Below, one piece after another: positions 45,071 to 55,587 of a stretch of DNA of 64,000 nt (its first letter is position 1; every line of letters begins with the position of its first letter). Origin of the DNA: Rhizobium sp. Q54 (GTDB lineage Bacteria > Pseudomonadota > Alphaproteobacteria > UBA2966 > CAIVPW01); assembly GCA_945904955.1 (NCBI GenBank), contig CAMDPO010000002.1:1-64000 (forward strand), read 5' to 3'. Below the pieces are notes generated by a model, which was not told the DNA's origin, did no database searches, and saw nothing but the letters and a program-made list of their open reading frames with translations. A program made the position numbers and the translations under genes.

Positions 45071-46551
45071 GGGCTGACTCCCGTCGCCTCGCGCACGGCG
45101 GCGCGCGCCTGCTCGGCGTCGTCGAAGGGCAGCACCTGGGCGCCGACGATCTGGCCACTCTCGTGGCCTTTGCCGGCGATGACGAGGACGTCGCCTTCGT
45201 CGAGTCCGGCGATGGCAGTGCGAATGGCTTCGGCACGGTCGCCGATCTCGGTGGCGCGCTCGCAGCCGGCGAGGACCTGGGCGCGAATCGTGGCGGCGTC
45301 CTCGGTGCGCGGATTGTCGTCGGTGACGATGACGCGATCGGCCAGCTGGCAGGCAATGCTGCCCATCACCGGACGCTTGCCGGGATCGCGATCGCCGCCG
45401 CAGCCGAACACGATGGCGAGGCGGTGGCGGGCATGCGGACGCAATGCGCGCAGAACCTTTTCGATGGCGTCGGGTGTGTGGGCGTAGTCGACGAACACGC
45501 GCGCGTCGTTGATCTCGGCGACCTCTTGCATGCGCCCGGGCACGCCCTTGAGCGCCGTGAGGGCGCGCACGGCAGCGTCCATCGATCCGCCGGAACCGAC
45601 CACAAGGCCGAGAGCGCACAGCGCGTTCCACAGCTGGAAGTCGCCGACGAGCGGCACGCGAATGGTTTCGACGCGGCCATCGAACGCCAGATCAACGTAG
45701 GTGCCGCTGCCGTTCGGGCGGAAGTTGGCAACGCGCAGCTCATGGCCGGCGCGGCCGTACGAGATCACTTGCTGGCCACGGGTGCGGCATGCGGCGACGA
45801 GCGCCGGATACTCGGGGGCGTCGGCGTTGAGCACCGCGACGCCGCCGCGCGGCAGCACGGTCGTGAAGAGACTCTGCTTGGCGGCGAAGTACGCCTCGGT
45901 CGAGGCGTGATAGTCCATGTGGTCGCGGCTGAGGTTGGTGAACGCCGCAGCGTCCAGGCTCACACCGGCCAGGCGTTGCTGGTCGAGGCCGTGGCTGGAC
46001 GCTTCCAGCGCGACATGACTGACACCGGTGGCCGAGAGCTCCGCGAGCAGGCGGTGCAGCTCGATCGGATCCGGCGTGGTGTGCTTGAGCGGCGTGTGAC
46101 GCGAACCGGCGAGTACGCCGAGCGTGCCGAGGCTGGCGGCCTGCAGGCCGGCGGCCTCCCACATCTGGCGCACAAAGTTCACCACCGAGGTCTTGCCGTT
46201 GGTGCCGGTGACCGCGACGACGACCTCGGGCTCCTGACCAAAGAAGCGCGCAGCGGCGCGCGCCAAGGTACGGCGCGCATCGTCGACACCAACGACGCGC
46301 GCGGCACCGGCATCGACGCGCACGCCGCGGTCGATGAGCACGGCGACGGCGCCGCGCTTCACCGCGTCGGCGACGTACTGGCCGCCGTCGTTCTTGCTGC
46401 CCTTGAGGGCGGCGAACAGGTAGCCGGGCTTGACGTCGGTGGAATGGGCCGCAATGCCCGCAATGTCGATATCGCCCGCGGCGCCCTTTCTGGCGCCGGT
46501 CCACTCCCCGCTAACCAGGTCAGAAAGCAGCACTCGGCGACCTCCGCCCAT
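45067..46551 (-). CDS. murE: UDP-N-acetylmuramoyl-L-alanyl-D-glutamate--2,6-diaminopimelate ligase
   Basis: IAAHSTDVKPGYLFAALKGSKNDG; VAVTGTNGKTSVVNFVRQMWEAAG; TDDNPRTEDAATI (DNPR motif for meso-DAP). Confidence 0.95.
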   Translation of the reverse strand: MGGGRRVLLSDLVSGEWTGARKGAAGDIDIAGIAAHSTDVKPGYLFAALKGSKNDGGQYVADAVKRGAVAVLIDRGVRVDAGAARVVGVDDARRTLARAAARFFGQEPEVVVAVTGTNGKTSVVNFVRQMWEAAGLQAASLGTLGVLAGSRHTPLKHTTPDPIELHRLLAELSATGVSHVALEASSHGLDQQRLAGVSLDAAAFTNLSRDHMDYHASTEAYFAAKQSLFTTVLPRGGVAVLNADAPEYPALVAACRTRGQQVISYGRAGHELRVANFRPNGSGTYVDLAFDGRVETIRVPLVGDFQLWNALCALGLVVGSGGSMDAAVRALTALKGVPGRMQEVAEINDARVFVDYAHTPDAIEKVLRALRPHARHRLAIVFGCGGDRDPGKRPVMGSIACQLADRVIVTDDNPRTEDAATIRAQVLAGCERATEIGDRAEAIRTAIAGLDEGDVLVIAGKGHESGQIVGAQVLPFDDAEQARAAVREATGVSP

Positions 46552-48286
46552 CGAGCGCGACGAACAGCGCGCGGCGTACTTCGGTGGACTTGTCGTCCAC
46601 CGGGACCACGCCGAGCATCGGCCCGGCGCGCCCGACGATGCGCGAAACGATCGGTGCGGCGGTCCAGCCGCCCGTGGCAAATCCTTGCGTCGACGCGGTA
46701 CCCGTCGGCTCGTCAAGCATGACGAAAACGACGTACCGGGGATCGTTCATCGGGAAGGCTGCGGCAAAGGACGACACCAGCGCGTTCTTCTTGTATCCGC
46801 CCGCAACCGTCTTCTCGGCAGTGCCCGTCTTGCCGCCGACCAGGTAGCCCAAACTATCGGCCTGTTTGCCTGTGCCTTCTTCGACGTTGAGGCGCAGCAG
46901 CCGGCGCATGATGTCGGAAGTGTCCTGAGACACGACGCGCTCCTTCGCACCGGGCCGCCCACCCGCGAGCAGCGTGGGCGCAACCTTGAAGCCGCCGTTC
47001 ACGACCGCTGCAAAGCCGGCGGCATACTGCAAGGGACTCATGGCGATTCCATGGCCGAAAGCGATGGTCATGGTGTTGATGTCTCGCCATACCTCCGGCA
47101 CCAGGGGCGCGCCCGCTTCGGGCAACTCGATGGGCGGCCGCTCGAGCATCCCGAGCTTGGCGAGGAAGCCGCGCTGACGCTCGCCGCCGACCTCCATCGC
47201 CATGCGCGCCGCGCCGATGTTAGAGGAATAGACGAACACCTCCGGCACCGTCAGCCAGCGGTTCTTGGCGTGGTCGTCGTGGATGGTGAAGCGCGAGATG
47301 CGCAAAGGCTTGGTCGCGTCGAAGCGCTCGTCGAGGCGCGCCGTGCCGTAGTCGAGCGCCATCGCCACGGTCATGACCTTCATGGTCGAGCCGGGCTCGA
47401 ACACTCCGAGGGTGGCGCGGTTGAAGCGCGCGTCGGCGGGTGCCTCGCCGACGCGGTTGGGATCGAAGTCGGGCACCGAGACCAGGGCGATCAGCTCGCC
47501 GGTGTGGGCATCCATGACGAGGCCCGCTGCGCCCTTGGCGTTGAAGTCCACCATGGCGCGCAGCAATTCCTCGCGCACCGTGTACTGCACGCGGGTGTCG
47601 AGGCTGAGCTTGAGTGGAGCGCCGAGGCCGCTTTGCGGGAACGCGCGCAGGGCGTTGTCGAAGAACTGCTCGACGCCGGCGATGCCCTTGTTGTCGACGT
47701 CGGAGAAACCGACGACGTGGGCGGTGAGCGCGCCGACCGGATACATCCGGCGCTGCTCCTGCTGGAAGCCGATGCCGGGCAGGCCGAGGCGGTTGACCTC
47801 GGCTTGCTCCTTGGGCGTCAAGTGGCGCTTGAGCCAGACGAATGTACGGCCGGATTCGAGCTTGCTGCGCAACTCGGCCACCGGCAGGTTCGGCAACGCC
47901 GCGGCGAGCGCCGCGGCGGAGCGCGCCGGGTCCTGCACCAGGCGCGGCTCAGCGAAGAGCGAGGCAACGGAAAGGTCCGTGGCGAGGACGACGCCATTGC
48001 GATCGGTGATGTCGGCGCGCGCGCGCACGACCGCCGGCCAGTAGTCGGCGGTGCGCGTGCTGGCCTCGGGCTTCGATGCGGCGAGATCGACGAGGCGGCC
48101 ACCGATGACCGAGAAGCAGAGCGCGAAGAGCGCTGCTACGGCGATGACGCGGCGGTGCGCCATCGCCAGCGCATCGTTGCCGGAACGGAGTTCGGATTTC
48201 GAAGAGGCGCTGACGCGGACCCGCCCGTCGGGAGGAGATCGGGTCGGATCCGCGTCATGCCTAGCCATGAACGTGGGCGCGTTCAT
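46520..48286 (-). CDS. ftsI: Peptidoglycan D,D-transpeptidase FtsI (PBP3)
   Basis: ADITDRNGVVLATDLSVASLFAEP; FEPGSTMKVMTVAMALDYG (SxxK); KTGTAEK. Confidence 0.96.
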   Translation of the reverse strand: MNAPTFMARHDADPTRSPPDGRVRVSASSKSELRSGNDALAMAHRRVIAVAALFALCFSVIGGRLVDLAASKPEASTRTADYWPAVVRARADITDRNGVVLATDLSVASLFAEPRLVQDPARSAAALAAALPNLPVAELRSKLESGRTFVWLKRHLTPKEQAEVNRLGLPGIGFQQEQRRMYPVGALTAHVVGFSDVDNKGIAGVEQFFDNALRAFPQSGLGAPLKLSLDTRVQYTVREELLRAMVDFNAKGAAGLVMDAHTGELIALVSVPDFDPNRVGEAPADARFNRATLGVFEPGSTMKVMTVAMALDYGTARLDERFDATKPLRISRFTIHDDHAKNRWLTVPEVFVYSSNIGAARMAMEVGGERQRGFLAKLGMLERPPIELPEAGAPLVPEVWRDINTMTIAFGHGIAMSPLQYAAGFAAVVNGGFKVAPTLLAGGRPGAKERVVSQDTSDIMRRLLRLNVEEGTGKQADSLGYLVGGKTGTAEKTVAGGYKKNALVSSFAAAFPMNDPRYVVFVMLDEPTGTASTQGFATGGWTAAPIVSRIVGRAGPMLGVVPVDDKSTEVRRALFVALDGRRSPSAAF

Positions 48287-48677
48287 GGTGCCTCCCTCTT
48301 GCCGGCCGGGGTCGCTTGGGCGGGCGAAACGGCCGGTGTAAGCCGGAGGGGAGGTTCCCGGCTTTGGGTAGCAGCGAGTGCAGCTTGGCTACGTGCGTTG
48401 CTGCGCAGAGGAATAGCTTCGAGTGCGCCGAGCTGGCGCACGGCGACGGGCTTGAGATCGAGGTGACGGGCCGACAACTCGGAGAGCCGGTCCGGCCGGT
48501 TGAGGAAGCTCCATTCGGCCTCCAGCACCTGCAGCATCTCTTCCTGGCGCGCGAGCGTGCGCGTCAGCGCGGTCACCTGCGCGTCGAGGCGCTCGACCTC
48601 GTACTTCATCGCGTAGACGCCCAAGGAGAGCAGCGAGCTTGCCAGCACGCCGCCACCGAAGATGATGCCGGCGCGGG

Positions 48678-48681
<4 letters not shown>
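48283..48681 (-). CDS. ftsL: Cell division protein FtsL
   Basis: Short bitopic coiled-coil: GVYAMKYEVERLDAQVTALTRTLARQEEMLQVLEAEWSFLNRPDRLSELSARHLDL; position between rsmH and ftsI. Confidence 0.9.
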
Positions 48682-49635
<954 letters not shown>

Positions 49636-49643
<8 letters not shown>

Positions 49644-50124
49644 CCGTGCCTCCCCCTTGGCCCCCGCCACCGGTCGGCAGCTTGAGATCCTGGCGCCCTT
49701 GGGCGGCGCGCTGACGCGCCTTCTCTTGCAGCGCCTCGAAGGTCGCCGGCTCCCAGATCTGGAAGCTCTTGCCGCGGCCGACGAACGCCGCGGTCTCGGT
49801 GATCTTGGCGTGCGCGAGCAGCTTGTCGGGAATGACGATGCGGCCCTCGGGGTCGCAGGGCAGCTGCACCGAGTCCGACAGGAAGGAGAACGCGAAGTTG
49901 TCACGCTCGTCGCTGAACGGGTTGTATTGCTGCTCGATGCCGCTGGTCAGCTTATCCATCTGCTCCAAACCCCAGCCTTCGATGGCCGGGTGATGGATGG
50001 AGCGGAACAGGACGACGCCGTTGAAGCCCTGCTCGTTGAGGGCAGCGCGAAACGATGCGGGGACGGAAACCCGCCCTTTCTTGTCGACCTTATTTACGGT
50101 CGTTGAGAGAAACAGTGCCGCCAT
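49636..50124 (-). CDS. mraZ: Transcriptional regulator MraZ
   Basis: MAALFLSTTVNKVDKKGRVSVPASFRAALNEQG; CDPEGRIVIPDKLLAHAKITETAAFVGRGKSFQIWEP. Confidence 0.95.
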
Positions 50125-50200
50125 CCGCGCCCATCCCTCGGACACCTGGCGGCCGCGCCGGCCGCCCCCGTCCGCGCGCCCCGTGAAGCCAAGGCGCCGC

Positions 50201-50255
50201 TGGGGCTACCTGGGCTTCTATGGGACTATCTGGGCTATCATGGGATTGCATGGGA
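50201..50255. promoter_or_regulatory. MraZ-box-like array: six TGGG direct repeats at exact 10-bp spacing
   Basis: TGGGGCTACC TGGGCTTCTA TGGGACTATC TGGGCTATCA TGGGATTGCA TGGGA (TGGG at 50201, 50211, 50221, 50231, 50241, 50251), 77-131 bp upstream of the mraZ ATG. Confidence 0.8.
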
Positions 50256-50451
50256 CGTCAATCGAAGCGGGACCTGAGGCGCGTCGATTTGGAGAATTCG
50301 TCTAGTCGTTGTGAAGACCAAACAATTCTGGACTTCGCGCACACCAGTCGACCCTCCGGCCGTGACTTTGTTCCCTCTATGTTCTTCTTCGGTCCACAGC
50401 CAGGAAGGGGTGCGTCATGGGACCGCATGGGATCGGAGCGGGCCGACGACG

Positions 50452-50480
50452 TTGACGGGGCCCTCGCCCACCCCTAGCTA
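50452..50480 (+). promoter_or_regulatory. Putative sigma70-type promoter of rnpB
   Basis: TTGACG (50452-50457), 17-nt spacer, TAGCTA (50475-50480), just before the rnpB 5' end. Confidence 0.6.
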
Positions 50481-50485
50481 TGCGC

Positions 50486-50876
50486 CTGCGCCAGAGGGCC
50501 AGATGGCTGCTCTGCCCAGGTTTCCTGCGGCAGGGAGGAAAGTCCGGGCTCCACGGAGACACGGTGCCGGGTAACGCCCGGCGGGGGCGACCCCAGGGAA
50601 AGTGCCACAGAAAACAGACCGCCCATCTTCGGATGGGTAAGGGTGAAACGGGGCGGTAAGAGCGCACCGCGCGACTGGCAACAGGAGCGGCACGGCAAAC
50701 CCCACCGGGAGCAAGACCGAATAGGAGTGCCACGTCCGGGCGCAAGTCCGGACAAGCCCGTCTCAGGGCTGAGCATTCGGGTTGGTCGCGCGAGGCGTCC
50801 AGCAATGGACGTCCCAGATGAATGGCCATCCCCTCGCAAGAGGGACAGAACCCGGCTTATCGGCCCTCTGGCGCAG
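50486..50876 (+). ncRNA. rnpB: RNase P RNA component
   Basis: GAGGAAAGTCCGGGCTCCA; GACAGAACCCGGCTTATCGGCCCTCTGGCGC; terminal pairing GCGCCAGAGGGCC (50488-50500) with GGCCCTCTGGCGC (50862-50874). Confidence 0.97.
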
Positions 50877-50882
50877 TTCTGA

Positions 50883-51629
50883 TTAGGTCGCGGGCACAGC
50901 GACGGAGCGATCGAGACCGCGCTCCTTGGAGATGCGGTCGTAGGCGGCGTTGATGGCGGCGACTTTGACGGTCGCCAACTCGACGAACTCCTGCGGCACG
51001 CCGCGCGCCATCATGGCGTCGGGATGGTGCTCGCGCACAAGGGCGCGCCAGCGCTTCTTGATCTGGTCGGCGCTGGCGTCGCGGGCGACGCCGAGAATCG
51101 TATACGGATCGGACTGGTCGGGTCCGATGTGCGCCTCGCGGATGCGGGCGAACTCGGCCTCCGAGAAGCCGAACATCAGCGCGACCTTGCGCAGATATTC
51201 TTCTTCGTCGGGCACGAAGCGGCCGTCGGCGCGGGCGATGTGGAACAGCCCGTCGAGCAGGTTCTCGAGCACCTTCGGCTGGGTGCGGAACATGCTGCCG
51301 ATCTGGCTGGCGTAGGCTTCGAAGCCAGCGACGTCCTTGCGCGCCTGGTTGAAGACGCGCGCGACGTTCTTCACCTCGGACTCCGGCACCTGGAACACCT
51401 GGCGGAACGCGGCGACCTCATCGGCCGTCACGACGCCGTCGGCTTTGGCCATCTTGGCGCCGAGGGCGATGACCGCGATGGTGAAGGCGATGGAGTGGAC
51501 GTCGCCCGTCGTCGTCTCGTCGCGGGCGCGATCGACCGCGTGGCCGGCAATGCCGCCCAGCAACGCGCCCAATGGGCCGCCGACCGCAAAGCCGGCGGCT
51601 CCGCCGACGATTTTTCCCCAAATGCTCAT
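50883..51629 (-). CDS. TerB-like + J-domain co-chaperone (DjlA-like)
   Basis: Gly-rich N-terminal TM; AKMAKADGVVTADEVAAFRQVF; C-terminal DPYTILGVARDASADQIKKRWRALVREHHPDAMMARG. Confidence 0.9.
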   Translation of the reverse strand: MSIWGKIVGGAAGFAVGGPLGALLGGIAGHAVDRARDETTTGDVHSIAFTIAVIALGAKMAKADGVVTADEVAAFRQVFQVPESEVKNVARVFNQARKDVAGFEAYASQIGSMFRTQPKVLENLLDGLFHIARADGRFVPDEEEYLRKVALMFGFSEAEFARIREAHIGPDQSDPYTILGVARDASADQIKKRWRALVREHHPDAMMARGVPQEFVELATVKVAAINAAYDRISKERGLDRSVAVPAT

Positions 51630-51646
51630 GGCTCGGCGCGAAAGCC

Positions 51647-52174
51647 TCAGCGCTTGTAGAGCGACAGGTGCTCGTCGAGGTAGTCCATCATGCGGACCAC
51701 CCGGCTTGAGTTGGAGCCGAAGTCGCCGACCGGGTAGACCGAGCGGCTGAACACCGCGACCGAGGCGCGCGTCTCGCCGTTCGGGAAGATCTGCACCGTC
51801 AGCAGGTCGGGCATCTGGAAGAGGCGCCTGCGCTCCAGATACGTGTACTGATGCGTGGCATCGTCGGCCTGCACGAGCTCGAGCTGCGGGAACAACTCTC
51901 CCAGCATGCGGTCCCAGGTGCGCTTGATGCTGTTGACGTCGTTGTCATAGATCGGCGTGCGATCGTCGAGCTCGACGCACATGTCGTAGCCGGGGCATGC
52001 CAGCCACTGCGCCGGGCCGCGCAGGGACGCCATTTTGGTGAAGTCGATCTTCTCGATCGGGCCGACGGCGAACATCGCCTGGAAGGGAGCGCGGCCCATG
52101 GGCGTGACGCCGAGGATCACGAATACAACCGCGCCCAAAACCGCGAGCCCGATCAGCCAGGAGAGAATACGCAT
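51647..52174 (-). CDS. DUF1499-type membrane-anchored protein
   Basis: N-terminal TM; MPDLLTVQIFPNGETRASVAVFSRSVYPVGDFGSNSSRVVRMMDYL. Confidence 0.75.
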   Translation of the reverse strand: MRILSWLIGLAVLGAVVFVILGVTPMGRAPFQAMFAVGPIEKIDFTKMASLRGPAQWLACPGYDMCVELDDRTPIYDNDVNSIKRTWDRMLGELFPQLELVQADDATHQYTYLERRRLFQMPDLLTVQIFPNGETRASVAVFSRSVYPVGDFGSNSSRVVRMMDYLDEHLSLYKR

Positions 52175-52200
52175 CGCCTGATTTTCCTTGGATGAAGAGC

Positions 52201-52536
52201 CTACGCGCCGGGCGCGAGCTTGTTGATCTTGGCGGCCAGGATGAAGTCGTTCTGATGCAGGCCGTGGATCTTGTGGGTGTACAGCACGACCTTGGCGTAG
52301 CCCCAACCGAACGTGATGTCGGGATGATGGCCCTCGTCCTCGGCGAGGTCGCCGACCTTGGTGACGAACGCCATCGAGGCCTTGAAGTCGGGGAACTTGA
52401 ACGTGCGCTCGATCCAGACGTCGTCCGCGGACATCGTCCAGCCGGGCGTCTCCTGGAGCAGGGGGGTCGCCTCGAAGCGGGACAGCGGCGGAATGCCGCC
52501 GCGGCAGGGAACGCAGGACTGCTGGTCGAGACCCAT
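52201..52536 (-). CDS. phhB: Pterin-4a-carbinolamine dehydratase
   Basis: TFKFPDFKASMAFVTKVGDLAEDEGHHPDITFGWGYAKVVLYTHKIHGLHQNDFILAAKIN. Confidence 0.92.
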   Translation of the reverse strand: MGLDQQSCVPCRGGIPPLSRFEATPLLQETPGWTMSADDVWIERTFKFPDFKASMAFVTKVGDLAEDEGHHPDITFGWGYAKVVLYTHKIHGLHQNDFILAAKINKLAPGA

Positions 52537-52636
52537 GGGGACAATGTAGTCGGGTTAGCTATCGGCGGAAACACTGCCCACGCCTAGGGGATAGCCTGGG
52601 CTTTGCCGCAGCGGGCGCAGCCGCTAGCGTGCCTCC

Positions 52637-53329
52637 ATGAACGCAGCCCTGATCACCGGCGCCAACCGCGGCATCGGCCTCGCCTTCGCACAGTCCTATG
52701 CCAAGGACGGCTGGCGGGTGTTTGCCACCTGCCGCATTCCGGCGAAGGCCAAGGAGCTCGACAAGCTCGCGGCAGGGTCCGGCGGGCGCGTCACCGTGCA
52801 TGCGCTCGACGTGGCCGACGGCAAGGCGATCAACGCGCTCGGCCAAGCGTTGAGAGCCGAGTCGATCGACGTGCTCCTCAACAACGCCGGTGTCTACGAC
52901 CCCTCCCCTTCGTTCGGGCGCACCGACTATGACGCCTGGGAGCATGTGTTCCGCGTCAACACCATGGCAGCGTTGCGCATGGCCGAAGCCTTCGTCGAGC
53001 AGGTGGCGCGCAGCGACAAGAAGCTGATGGCCGGCATCTCGAGCGGCATGGGCTCGATCGCCGACAACGGCTCGGGCGGCTACTACGCCTACCGCACATC
53101 GAAGTCGGCCCTGCAGATGGTGATGCGCTCGCTCGCCATGGACCTTGCGCCGCGCGGCATCGTCGCCGTGGCGATGAATCCCGGCTGGGTGAAGACCGAC
53201 ATGGGCGGGCCGGGCGGCACCCTTTCGCCGGAGGAAAGCGCGCGGCGCATGCGTGCCGTGTTCGACAAGCTGACGCCGAATGATTCGGGGAAGTTCTGGC
53301 ACCACACCGGCAAGGAATTCCCATGGTAA
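52637..53329 (+). CDS. Short-chain dehydrogenase/reductase
   Basis: ALITGANRGIGLAFAQSYAKDGWRVFATCR; NNAGVYDPS; YYAYRTSKSALQMVMRSLA. Confidence 0.93.
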   Translation: MNAALITGANRGIGLAFAQSYAKDGWRVFATCRIPAKAKELDKLAAGSGGRVTVHALDVADGKAINALGQALRAESIDVLLNNAGVYDPSPSFGRTDYDAWEHVFRVNTMAALRMAEAFVEQVARSDKKLMAGISSGMGSIADNGSGGYYAYRTSKSALQMVMRSLAMDLAPRGIVAVAMNPGWVKTDMGGPGGTLSPEESARRMRAVFDKLTPNDSGKFWHHTGKEFPW

Positions 53330-54267
53330 GGGCCCTCACGCTGCTCTTCGTGCTGTGGTCGAGCGTCGCCATCGCGCAGCCGCGCGCCATCGACGGTGCG
53401 TGGGAGACGAAGGCGCCGATGCCAACGGCGCGCTCGGAGATCGCTGCCGCCACGATCGACACGCGCGTCTACGTTGTCGGCGGCCTTATCCAAACCGGCG
53501 GCATCGCCACCTTCGAGATGTACGACACGGTCGCCAACCGCTGGCAGGCGCTCGCGCCGATTCCGGAAGCGCGCCACCACACTGCCAGCGCCGCGCACGA
53601 CGGCCGCGTGTACGTGAGCGGCGGCTACCGCGCCTCGTTCAACGAGCCGCTGCGCACGCTGTGGATGTTCGACCCCGCCGCCAACACGTGGACGCGCCGC
53701 GCCGACATGCCGGGCGAGCGCGCGGCGCACGCCATGGTCGCGGTGGCCGGCAAGCTGTACGTGGTCGGCGGCGTCGGCGACTTCCCGCAACGCATGTGGG
53801 CGTACGACCCGGCCACCGACCGGTGGGCAACCAACGTCGCCGCGCTGCCGACGGTGCGCGAGCACACGTCGGCGGCGGCGCTCGACGGCAAGCTGTACGT
53901 GATGGGCGGGCGCTGGAGCGGGCGCAACCAAACCACCGCCGAGGTCTACGACCCGGCCACCGACCTCTGGAGCAAGCTCGCCGACATGCCGACCGCGCGC
54001 GGCGGACTCACGGCTTCTGCAGTGAATGGGCGCATTCATGTCGCCGGCGGCGAAGAGCTTGGCGGCGACAAGACGTTCAACCACAACGAAGCGTACGACC
54101 CGGCCACGAACACGTGGGCCGCGGCGACGCTCATGCCGACGTCGCGCCACGGACTGACGAGCGCGGGCGTGGATGGAGTCTTCTATGTGATCGGCGGCGC
54201 GACGCGCGCTGGCGGCGGGACGTACACGTCGCTGTCGAATCTCGTCGAGGCGTTTCGCGCGCGCTAA
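53323..54267 (+). CDS. Exported Kelch-repeat protein
   Basis: Signal peptide MVRALTLLFVLWSSVAIAQ; repeated YDPATDxW / VGG / MPTARxxxTA Kelch units. Confidence 0.9.
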   Translation: MVRALTLLFVLWSSVAIAQPRAIDGAWETKAPMPTARSEIAAATIDTRVYVVGGLIQTGGIATFEMYDTVANRWQALAPIPEARHHTASAAHDGRVYVSGGYRASFNEPLRTLWMFDPAANTWTRRADMPGERAAHAMVAVAGKLYVVGGVGDFPQRMWAYDPATDRWATNVAALPTVREHTSAAALDGKLYVMGGRWSGRNQTTAEVYDPATDLWSKLADMPTARGGLTASAVNGRIHVAGGEELGGDKTFNHNEAYDPATNTWAAATLMPTSRHGLTSAGVDGVFYVIGGATRAGGGTYTSLSNLVEAFRAR

Positions 54268-54556
54268 GCACGGCCGTTGGCACCGTTGGATACGGTCCAA
54301 TACGGGCGTTATCTGGAAATGTCTCAGGCGGGGCCGCGCCGGCGCACTACTCCGCGTAAACAACGCGGGATTACGCGGCGCCCGCGCGGAAAGCGACCGC
54401 AGGGCCGACACGGATCGTACTTGCGCGCGCTCGGAGGTCTGTGACTGGTCCATCTTGCATCCGGTTTTGGCGCCCGCGCACTATATACATGTAGTATCGC
54501 TCTGTCAACACCTTCCGTGTTTCCGGTTCACGGGACCGCCTCTTTGCGAACGGCGT

Positions 54557-55135
54557 CTAGCGCTTCTTGGCGGGGGTGGCGTTGCCGGCGGTGGCTGCCT
54601 TGATCAACGCTTGGAAGGCGTTCGCGTCGATGGCCTCGCCTTCGCGGATGTCGATGGCGCGGCGGGTGGCGCCCTCCAGGCTGGAGTTGAAGAGGTGCTG
54701 CGGGTCCTTGAGCTTGGCGCCGATCATGAAGGTGAGCTTCACGACCTGGGTGTAGACCTCACCGGTGCAGAGGATGCCGTTGCGCGACCACACCGGCACG
54801 CCCCACTTCCACTCCTCGGTGATGGCGGAGTCGGCCGCCAGGATCAGCGCGCGCAGGTGCGACAGAGTCTCGCCGCGCCAGCCGCCGGCGTCGGCGATGC
54901 GCTGGTCGATGAGCTGGGACGCGGTCTTGCCGGCGGGAATCTTCTCGCCCTTTTTTGTCTTCACATGGGGCGCGCGGGCGGGCGCGGAGGCCTCCTTCGG
55001 CGTGGCCTTCGCTTTGGTCGCCTTCGCCGGCTTGGCGATGGCGGACTTCTTGGCCCGAGCGCCCTTTGCCGCGGCCTTTTTTTCCTTAGCTTTCCTGATC
55101 GCGGGACGCCCTTTGGGCTTCGCCTTCGCTTTCAT
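54557..55135 (-). CDS. DUF1801-type protein with Lys/Ala-rich N-terminal tail
   Basis: MKAKAKPKGRPAIRKAKEKKAAAKGARAKKSAIAKPAKATKAK... then LIDQRIADAGGWRGETLSHLRALILAADSAITEEWKWGVPVWSRNGILCTGEVYTQVVKLTFMIGAKL. Confidence 0.8.
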   Translation of the reverse strand: MKAKAKPKGRPAIRKAKEKKAAAKGARAKKSAIAKPAKATKAKATPKEASAPARAPHVKTKKGEKIPAGKTASQLIDQRIADAGGWRGETLSHLRALILAADSAITEEWKWGVPVWSRNGILCTGEVYTQVVKLTFMIGAKLKDPQHLFNSSLEGATRRAIDIREGEAIDANAFQALIKAATAGNATPAKKR

Positions 55136-55455
55136 TGGTCCATCCTTTTGAGAAGGTCTTCGAGGTCATCGAACCGGCTTTGCCAGTAGCCGGTCATCTG
55201 GCTGGTCCAGTCGATGAGCGGCGCGAGCGCGCCGAGCTGCGCGCTGTAGTGGGTGTGGCGGCCCTCGTGGCGGTCGCGCACGAGTCCGGCCTGCTTCAGC
55301 TGCGCCAGGTGCTTGGAGACGACGGGTTGGGAGACGCCGGCGCGCGCGGTAAGGGCAGCGACCGTCTTCTCCCCTTCGGCGCACAGGCGCTCGAAGAGAG
55401 CGCGCCGGGTGGGATCGGCGAGGGCGCGGAAGAGCGCGTCGTGGGCCGGCCGCAT
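55132..55455 (-). CDS. ArsR family transcriptional regulator
   Basis: MRPAHDALFRALADPTRRALFERLCAEGEKTVAALTARAGVSQPVVSKHLAQLKQAGLVRDRHEGRHTHYS. Confidence 0.95.
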   Translation of the reverse strand: MRPAHDALFRALADPTRRALFERLCAEGEKTVAALTARAGVSQPVVSKHLAQLKQAGLVRDRHEGRHTHYSAQLGALAPLIDWTSQMTGYWQSRFDDLEDLLKRMDQ

Positions 55456-55461
55456 CGGGAC

Positions 55462-55515
55462 TAACTCATACCTGGCTGGCTATTGATTGACGTATAGCCG
55501 CACAGGTATGGGTTA
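55462..55515. promoter_or_regulatory. Long imperfect inverted repeat upstream of the ArsR gene (candidate operator)
   Basis: TAACTCATACCTGGCTGGCTAT (55462-55483) / ATAGCCGCACAGGTATGGGTTA, 18/22 complementary, 7 bp from the ArsR start; minus strand shows TTGACT...TATACG across it. Confidence 0.65.
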
Positions 55516-55587
55516 GTCAAGAACGGATGACGACGCTGCCGTAGACGTAGGCGACCATTTGCAGGCCCGCGATGGCGCGATCGCTAG

